Shown here: positions 5,847 through 9,764 of the stretch, piece by piece
Layout of the letters: the number at the start of each line of letters is the position of its first letter
How positions within the stretch are numbered: the first letter of the stretch is position 1
Translations under genes and position numbers: made by a program
Origin: Clostridia bacterium
GTDB lineage: Bacteria; Bacillota_A; Clostridia; Oscillospirales; CAG-272
Direction of reading: 5' to 3'
Assembly (NCBI GenBank): GCA_017466455.1
Contig: JAFTUD010000005.1
Span: forward strand, 1-9,764
Length of the DNA stretch: 9,764 nt
Notes under the pieces: model-generated
Databases searched by the model: none
Told to the model about the DNA's origin: nothing
Seen by the model: the letters and a program-made list of their open reading frames with translations, nothing else

Positions 5847-7832
5847 ATGATAAGACTGAACAAAAGCGGTGAGATTTACGATACAAGAGCGCCACAGGAC
5901 AAGCTTTTTAGCGATGCCATAGGCGTCTGCTTTACCTACAAGAGTGATGATATTTCAAAGATGCCACATCCGAGCGCAACGCCATATTCGGACAGATGTG
6001 ACAGATTTTTATCACTACGGCTCGGAGAGTGTGCAAGCGAGAGTGGCAATAGCTCCCTTCAGATTTACGAGCTTGGCGAGTCACTTGTTTTTGAGGCTTG
6101 CTCTCTTGAGGCGGATATAATAAGTGAATTTGGGCTAAGCCTTCCGTTTAATTTCATGGGCAAGCTCGGCGGTGGGGAATGGAAAAATCAATTTTTGTTT
6201 AATTCTCCATACATATCCGAGGAAAACGGGTATGTTTACGCATACCTTACCAAGCCAAACGGTTGCAATTTGCTTGTCAGTGTGCTACACGGTGCGCTTG
6301 GCTGGAAAATGGATTACTCCGACTTTGCGTGGGGGCATTATTTTATGAATTTAAAGATGCTCTCAAGCTATGACAGAGCCTTTGGCGTTGGCGAGGTGGC
6401 TGACAAGTCAATAAAGATTGCGCTTACCCCTGTGAGCGATTTTGAAAATGCGCTTGAGGCGATTAGTCGCCTTTACGGTGTAGGCGTGCTACACTCCGAG
6501 CTTAGCGGTGGCAAAATTGGCGACAAAATTGCGCTTCACGCCATTGGGGACTGCGACAAAATTATTGAAATTAGCGACACAGGGCGCAGGGCTTTACCGT
6601 TTGACGGTGAGTACACTATAATTAAAGAGGGCGAGGTACGGCTAATTCCCGTTTCGGGCGATAGAATGGGCCCCGAAATAACGCTTTACGGATATGACTC
6701 GCTTGAGGCGCTTTATGAAAGGTCTATGAATAGCATAGACAGAGAGATTACGAAAAAATACACTGACTCCAACCTTTGCGAGCATCAGTGCTGGCTAAGC
6801 GCATTATTGCGATTTTTGCGAAAATACGCACACAGGCTTGACCCTTTTAAGAAAAAGCAGTTTGAAAAGATGGCTCTTTCGGAGCTTGACATTATAACCG
6901 AGACAGACAAGAGCAAGGCAACGCCACATCAAACAATTCTTTCAAGCGCGCACGAGGGCTATGCCCCCTACAATGTTTACAGGTCAAGGCGTGTGCAGGA
7001 GCTATTCTTCGGTATTACGATTTTACTTGATGCTTACAGATACTTTGGTGATGAAAAATATTACGAGTATGCCTGCGGAGCGACACGCAACCTGCTTGAC
7101 AATTACCGCGGAGCGCGTGGGGAAATTCAAATTGACTGGGGAGATTGCATTGAGGACTATACCACTGTATGCTGTCCTATGATTCCGCTTGCGGATATGG
7201 CTCTCTTTTTAAGGGACAGGGATTGTGAGCTATCTCAAAAATGTGCCGAGGCGTGTGATAAAATCGCGCTTTATCTTTCCGAGCGCGGGCTACACTTCCC
7301 TACCGAGGGCGGGGTTAGCGACAGGGCGCAGGAGGAAATGGAGGACGGGTCTATTTCCTGCACAGCGCTTTCTCTGCTTTACTACTGCAAAAATATAAGG
7401 CGAGATGAATATTACATACGCAAGGCTAAGGAAATACTTGACACGCACGAAAGCTGGGTAATTCGCTCACAGATTTGTCAAATGAAGGGCTCAAGCCTTC
7501 GTTGGTGGGAAACACAATGGGAGGGCGATGCCGACGGGCCTGCAATTTGCGCAGGACATGCGTGGAGCATTTGGCGTGCCGAGGCGGATTTCCTCTATTA
7601 TGAGCTAAGCGGTGACGATATGTATCTGAAAAAGGCGAAAAACGGCTTTATGTCCAACCTTTCAAAGATTGACAAAAACGGAACAACCTACTCAATTTAC
7701 AACCCCGACAGAATAAACGGCGGTGGGTTTAACGGTGCGCCTCTTAAAATTGCGTCACGGTTTTCCTCTATTCCGGACTGCGGAATTTCCCGCTATGTAT
7801 GGATAAGGCTTTGCGACACCTTTTTGAGATAA
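5847..7832 (+). CDS. Uncharacterised protein, probable (alpha/alpha)6-barrel carbohydrate-active enzyme
   Basis: I do not recognise a named family. The 661-aa protein lacks a signal peptide and membrane segments, so it is probably cytoplasmic. Residues about 1-290 are beta-rich and look like an N-terminal sandwich. From about 300 to the end there are repeated helical hairpins rich in Trp, Tyr and acidic residues, as in six-hairpin glycosidases and lyases. Likely active-site patches are HEGYAPYNVYRSRR, GEIQIDWGDCIEDY (426-438: Glu426, Asp430, Asp433, Glu436) and RWWETQWEGD (552-561) followed by AGHAWSIWRAEAD (569-580). Aromatic and acidic residues concentrated like this are typical of sugar-binding clefts. 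The start at 5847 is the only good ATG after the promoter but has a weak binding site. It lies between a divergent surface lipoprotein and an EEP-enzyme unit. A role in intracellular oligosaccharide breakdown is inferred from fold and context only. Confidence 0.7.
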   Translation: MIRLNKSGEIYDTRAPQDKLFSDAIGVCFTYKSDDISKMPHPSATPYSDRCDRFLSLRLGECASESGNSSLQIYELGESLVFEACSLEADIISEFGLSLPFNFMGKLGGGEWKNQFLFNSPYISEENGYVYAYLTKPNGCNLLVSVLHGALGWKMDYSDFAWGHYFMNLKMLSSYDRAFGVGEVADKSIKIALTPVSDFENALEAISRLYGVGVLHSELSGGKIGDKIALHAIGDCDKIIEISDTGRRALPFDGEYTIIKEGEVRLIPVSGDRMGPEITLYGYDSLEALYERSMNSIDREITKKYTDSNLCEHQCWLSALLRFLRKYAHRLDPFKKKQFEKMALSELDIITETDKSKATPHQTILSSAHEGYAPYNVYRSRRVQELFFGITILLDAYRYFGDEKYYEYACGATRNLLDNYRGARGEIQIDWGDCIEDYTTVCCPMIPLADMALFLRDRDCELSQKCAEACDKIALYLSERGLHFPTEGGVSDRAQEEMEDGSISCTALSLLYYCKNIRRDEYYIRKAKEILDTHESWVIRSQICQMKGSSLRWWETQWEGDADGPAICAGHAWSIWRAEADFLYYELSGDDMYLKKAKNGFMSNLSKIDKNGTTYSIYNPDRINGGGFNGAPLKIASRFSSIPDCGISRYVWIRLCDTFLR

Positions 7833-7856
7833 AATTCATTAAGCTTTAATTTATTA

Positions 7857-7885
7857 TTGACTATTTTAAAATATGGTGGTAAAAT
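7857..7885 (+). promoter_or_regulatory. Promoter of the membrane protein/EEP enzyme unit
   Basis: TTGACT (7857-7862) and TAAAAT (7880-7885) are 17 bp apart with TGG before the -10. It lies in the 82-nt gap after the 661-aa gene. No terminator separates the two, so the unit could be transcribed both from here and by readthrough. Confidence 0.75.
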
Positions 7886-7914
7886 TAGTATATCAAATAA
7901 TTTTGGAGGAATTT

Positions 7915-8151
7915 ATGGCTAATAAAATTTCAATCATTTCCGCCATTGTGCTTTTAGCGCTTGGCGTTTTAGGAATTGGCGTATTTGTTGCTCTATTCCT
8001 ATTTGGCGAGGGAGCAGGAGCTTATGTATCCGCGCTTATTGTAGCTATACTTTTAATCGTTATATCCGTGCTTGACCTGACCGTTTTCAGAGGCATACTA
8101 AATGCTAAGCTTGACGGTAAGAAAAGGACCGAAAAAGGGGGAAATGAGTAA
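7915..8151 (+). CDS. Small two-helix membrane protein (78 aa), unknown function
   Basis: Residues about 5-30 (ISIISAIVLLALGVLGIGVF) and about 36-57 (YVSALIVAILLIVISVLDLT) are two hydrophobic helices joined by a short loop with GEGAG. A basic, charged tail follows (LDGKKRTEKGGNE). I do not recognise the family. The start at 7915 was chosen over an in-frame ATG at 7873 because GGAGG (7905-7909) is placed 5 nt before it and the earlier ATG overlaps the promoter. Its stop overlaps the next start by one base (TAATG), so the two genes are very probably translationally coupled. It could tether or regulate the EEP enzyme at the membrane; that is inference. Confidence 0.75.
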   Translation: MANKISIISAIVLLALGVLGIGVFVALFLFGEGAGAYVSALIVAILLIVISVLDLTVFRGILNAKLDGKKRTEKGGNE

Positions 8152-8915
8152 TGGGCATCAAGGTAATGAGCTTTAATTTAAGATACGATACGGAAGCTGA
8201 CGGAATAAACAGCTTTACTAACCGATTTTCAAATGTGCTTGGTGTTATAAGGAGCGAGTCGCCCGATATAATAGGCTTTCAAGAGGTGACGGACTCTATG
8301 CGCGCAAGGCTTTATAAGTCGCTTGACGGGTATTTATTTGCGGGCTGTGGCAGAGATGCAAATTACCACGGAGAGGCAATGCTCATCGCTTATCGTTCTG
8401 ACATTGAGCTAATAGAGTGCAAAAATATTTGGCTTTCAGAGACGCCGAGCGTTGCCGGCTCACGCTACTACGGTGATCACAGTGGCTGTCCGAGAATGTA
8501 TACACAGCTACTTTTGAAGCACGATGATATTGAAAAGCCATTTACATTTATAAACACGCATCTTGATCATCAAGGCGCAAGCGGCCGTATGCTCGAATCG
8601 GTTCAGCTATGCAAGGCGATTTCGGAGCTTGACACGCACTTCGTTTTGACGGGTGACTTTAACGCTGAGCCGTCTGACCCCGAGATTTTGAACATTACCG
8701 AGTCGCTTTCAGATAAGGGCGCAATTGACTGCACCCGTGGGCTTGGTCCGACATTTCACAATTTTGGAAGGCTTCCAAGTGAGAAATGTGTCAAGATTGA
8801 TTATATTTTTACAAGCGGAAAATGCGAAAAATCTTATAAGGTTGCGGACAAGGCGGAAAACGGGGTTTACTACTCCGATCACAATGCTGTCGTGGCTATT
8901 ATTGAGCTTGACTAA
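8151..8915 (+). CDS. Endonuclease/exonuclease/phosphatase (EEP) family hydrolase
   Basis: A 254-aa metal-dependent phosphodiester or phosphomonoester hydrolase of the exonuclease III/DNase I/sphingomyelinase fold. All expected motifs are present: SFNLRY (Asn9), GFQE (Glu45), FINTHLDH (His137, Asp139), TGDFNAEP (Asp169, Asn171), KIDYIF (Asp217) and the C-terminal SDHNAV (Asp243, His244). The IWLSETPS segment at 93-100 is typical of the short, soluble subgroup often found near carbohydrate-use genes. There is no signal peptide, so it is probably cytoplasmic, unless the overlapping upstream 78-aa membrane protein holds it at the membrane. The substrate (nucleic acid, lipid head group, sugar phosphate) cannot be told from sequence. 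A hairpin terminator follows 38 nt after the stop. Confidence 0.9.
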   Translation: MGIKVMSFNLRYDTEADGINSFTNRFSNVLGVIRSESPDIIGFQEVTDSMRARLYKSLDGYLFAGCGRDANYHGEAMLIAYRSDIELIECKNIWLSETPSVAGSRYYGDHSGCPRMYTQLLLKHDDIEKPFTFINTHLDHQGASGRMLESVQLCKAISELDTHFVLTGDFNAEPSDPEILNITESLSDKGAIDCTRGLGPTFHNFGRLPSEKCVKIDYIFTSGKCEKSYKVADKAENGVYYSDHNAVVAIIELD

Positions 8916-8953
8916 CTGTCTTTCCAACGCAAAAAAGGATAATAAACTAAAAA

Positions 8954-8997
8954 CGCCAAATTTTGCATGTGAAAATGCACAAATTTGGCGCTTTTTT
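8954..8997 (+). terminator. Intrinsic terminator of the EEP unit
   Basis: CGCCAAATTT-TGCAT (8954-8968) pairs with ATGCA-AAATTTGGCG (8975-8990), 15 bp with a single bulged C at 8980 and a 6-nt loop. A six-T run follows (8992-8997). Confidence 0.9.
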
Positions 8998-9016
8998 CTT
9001 TGCGAAATATCCCCGT

Positions 9017-9259
9017 TTTTTGTGCAAAATGTAGAAAAATAAAATTTTTAGAAAAAATTTCAAAAAAGTGCGTTACCTTTTACGAAAAAAATTACTTAAA
9101 TATAGTGAAAAGTAAAAACAAAGGGAAACTATGCCCGCGACCATAGGGAGTCGCAATAAAAAAACTGCTTCGGGGAGTGTATGCCCACCGAGGCACTCGG
9201 TGAAATTGCACAAAAATCAAATCCACACAAAATAGAAAAATCCGAGGTTTTTGTGCAAA
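9017..9259. repeat. Short repeats of TTTTTGTGCAAA
   Basis: The 12-mer occurs directly at 9017-9028 and 9248-9259. An inverted 11-bp version, TTGCACAAAAA, is at 9206-9216. The last two could pair across a 31-nt loop. The direct copies share flanks, being followed by ATGTAGAAAA and GTGTAAAA. They bracket the structured element at 9123-9202. Confidence 0.5.
9123..9202. repeat. Tandem structured element, two related hairpin/pseudoknot units
   Basis: Unit 1 (9123-9154) and unit 2 (9173-9202) begin with 14-mers that match at 11 of 14 positions (GGGAAACTATGCCC and GGGAGTGTATGCCC). Each is followed by a hairpin. In unit 1, CTATG (9129-9133) pairs with CATAG (9142-9146) while GCGAC (9137-9141) pairs with GTCGC (9150-9154); the stems interleave as an H-type pseudoknot. 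In unit 2, CACCGAG (9186-9192) pairs with CTCGGTG (9196-9202) around a GCA loop, and GAGTG (9175-9179) could alternatively pair with CACTC (9194-9198). The element may be a REP-like mobile hairpin or a structured RNA; I cannot tell which strand is functional. Confidence 0.45.
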
Positions 9260-9263
9260 GTGT

Positions 9264-9293
9264 AAAACCTTCCATTTTGAATGTGAAGGTTTT
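9264..9293. other. Bulged hairpin upstream of the leader promoter
   Basis: AAAACCTTC-CATT (9264-9276) pairs with AATG-GAAGGTTTT (9280-9293), 13 bp with one bulged T at 9284 and a 3-nt loop. No T-run follows on the plus strand, so it is not a standard terminator there. On the minus strand a short broken T-tract follows. Confidence 0.4.
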
Positions 9294-9323
9294 GTGAAAA
9301 TCAACAAATTTAAACTAATTTTG

Positions 9324-9332
9324 TGATAAAAT
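9324..9332 (+). promoter_or_regulatory. Extended -10 promoter for the leader ORF and secreted protein
   Basis: TGATAAAAT (9324-9332) is an extended -10 identical to that at 5805-5813. No good -35 is found at 17 bp, which is tolerated for extended -10 promoters. It places a start site near 9339 and a leader of about 155 nt before the ATG at 9497. Confidence 0.5.
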
Positions 9333-9373
9333 AAAATTAGAAAATCTAACATTACACTAAAGGAGAAAAGCCA

Positions 9374-9460
9374 ATGGGTCATAGTGCGTTTGAACCGCTT
9401 ATTCAGTCATTCACAAATACTAAACAAACAAAGGCTTCTTTAGCGAAAGGAATGCTATAA
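9374..9460 (+). CDS. 28-codon leader-like small ORF
   Basis: ATG at 9374 follows AAGGAG (9360-9365) by 8 nt, one of the best-placed binding sites in the window. The frame encodes 28 residues, beginning MGHSAFEPLIQSFTN and ending ASLAKGML, then TAA. It has no signal peptide or hydrophobic segment and I recognise no family. Its 3' end, including the stop codon, lies in the 5' part of a hairpin at 9432-9472, and the next gene starts 36 nt after the stop. A strong start, a short frame, and overlap with alternative RNA structures suggest a regulatory leader peptide. A stand-alone small protein is the alternative. There is no direct evidence of translation. Confidence 0.5.
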   Translation: MGHSAFEPLIQSFTNTKQTKASLAKGML

Positions 9461-9489
9461 GGTAGGAAGCCTCGTGATTAAAACGGAGG
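9432..9489 (+). promoter_or_regulatory. Candidate translational attenuator with mutually exclusive hairpins
   Basis: Hairpin A has an outer stem AGGCTT (9432-9437) with AAGCCT (9467-9472). Its inner stem is CTTTAGC (9438-9444) with GCTA-t-AAG (9454-9461). Hairpin B pairs CCTCGT (9470-9475) with AC-g-GAGG (9483-9489) around a 7-nt loop and covers the Shine-Dalgarno GGAGG of the secreted-protein gene. A and B share CCT (9470-9472), so both cannot form at once. Hairpin A overlaps the last codons and stop of the 28-codon ORF, so ribosomes there would decide which forms. Pairings are seen; regulation is inference. Confidence 0.45.
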
Positions 9490-9496
9490 AAGTAAA

Positions 9497-9764
9497 ATGA
9501 AAAGGATATTTTCAATATGTCTCGTAGCGATAATGCTATTTTCCACGCTTGCAATAGGAACGCAGGCACAAGAAGTAACAACCGAAAACACACAAAATAA
9601 GCTCACCGATGAGCTTAAGGCACATCTTGAAACAGTAGAAAATGATGAATATGTCCCTATCTACATATGGCTAAATGAACAAGATGAGGAAATGGTATAT
9701 GCAGTTCTTTCCAAGACTCTTGGTATGACCGTTACAAAAAATAGCGAGGAAGCATATATAGAAA
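9497..9764 (+). CDS. Secreted protein of unknown function, N-terminal part (cut by window edge)
   Basis: The first 89 codons are visible. Residues 1-24 form a Sec signal peptide: MKR, then a hydrophobic core IFSICLVAIMLFSTLAIG, then a TQA|QE-type cleavage site, with no lipobox Cys. After it comes a Thr/Asn-rich start and an acidic helix (LTDELKAHLETVENDE), then the strand YVPIYIWLNEQDEE. From memory this layout recurs at the N-terminus of large extracellular clostridial proteins, some of them dockerin-bearing. The functional domain lies beyond the edge, so no activity is assigned. The start follows GGAGG (9485-9489) by 7 nt. Translation may be controlled by the 28-codon leader and the two alternative hairpins directly upstream. 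Confidence 0.85.
   Translation, partial: MKRIFSICLVAIMLFSTLAIGTQAQEVTTENTQNKLTDELKAHLETVENDEYVPIYIWLNEQDEEMVYAVLSKTLGMTVTKNSEEAYIE

Larger units (their letters stand above)
8998..9373. other. Gene-free AT-rich stretch with repeats and structured elements
   Basis: No convincing gene is seen on either strand. The stretch holds three copies of a TTTTTGTGCAAA-type motif, a tandem structured element (9123-9202), a bulged hairpin (9264-9293) and the -10 region of a promoter (9324-9332). A 96-codon minus-strand open frame across it is judged spurious because it runs through the hairpins and starts inside the downstream leader. Confidence 0.7.

Noticed and set aside
9092..9382. 96-codon minus-strand open frame
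   Set aside because: It reads through the hairpins and repeats of the gene-free stretch and starts inside the downstream leader ORF. It has no plausible ribosome binding site or domain.
9400..9490. Cyclic-di-GMP or other known riboswitch in the leader
   Set aside because: I looked for the conserved cores of the c-di-GMP-I, preQ1, glycine, THF, ZTP and fluoride classes and none fits the sequence. The alternative-hairpin model is better supported.
1..9764. CRISPR array, tRNA or rRNA genes, complete insertion sequence
   Set aside because: No regularly spaced identical repeats, no cloverleaf sequence, no rRNA core and no transposase motifs were seen on either strand.

Overview
The window looks like a chromosomal accessory region of a low-GC Gram-positive bacterium, most likely a gut-type Clostridia member. 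The basis is AGGAGG-type ribosome binding sites, SigA-like promoters with extended -10 elements, a Gram-positive style lipoprotein, several intrinsic terminators, and protein families typical of Oscillospiraceae/Lachnospiraceae-like genomes. This assignment is inference; no rRNA or taxonomic marker gene is present.

Left end (1-1930), all on the minus strand. A LysR-family regulator is cut by the window edge (1-312). Upstream of it is a 37-codon remnant (433-546) whose N-terminus looks like the start of a much larger protein. A complete class II Fic protein with an N-terminal helix-turn-helix follows (588-1484). Its promoter is overlaid by an 11-bp inverted repeat, which suggests autoregulation. 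A 105-codon open frame without a convincing start (1612-1929) lies beyond. The region reads like a partly eroded defence/toxin-type or accessory island.

Centre (1930-5850). A GH36-like alpha-galactosidase (2010-3734, plus) has its own promoter. It converges on a minus-strand lipoprotein (4038-5645). Three hairpins separate them, two of which are strong intrinsic terminators. The lipoprotein gene is divergent from the next gene.

Right (5785-8997), plus strand. A 661-aa unassigned protein with a probable (alpha/alpha)6-barrel carbohydrate-active fold is followed by a second promoter. That promoter serves a two-gene unit: a 78-aa two-helix membrane protein and an endonuclease/exonuclease/phosphatase-fold enzyme. 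A bulged hairpin terminator ends the unit. The two putative cytoplasmic sugar-active enzymes suggest intracellular oligosaccharide breakdown, but no transporter is visible.

Right end (8998-9764). A 376-nt gene-free stretch holds short repeats and a tandem, possibly pseudoknotted structural element (9123-9202). A promoter and a 28-codon leader-like ORF follow. The ORF overlaps a hairpin that is mutually exclusive with a second hairpin covering the Shine-Dalgarno of the next gene, a secreted protein truncated by the window edge. This candidate translational attenuator and the operator-in-promoter of the fic gene are the two most interesting regulatory signals.
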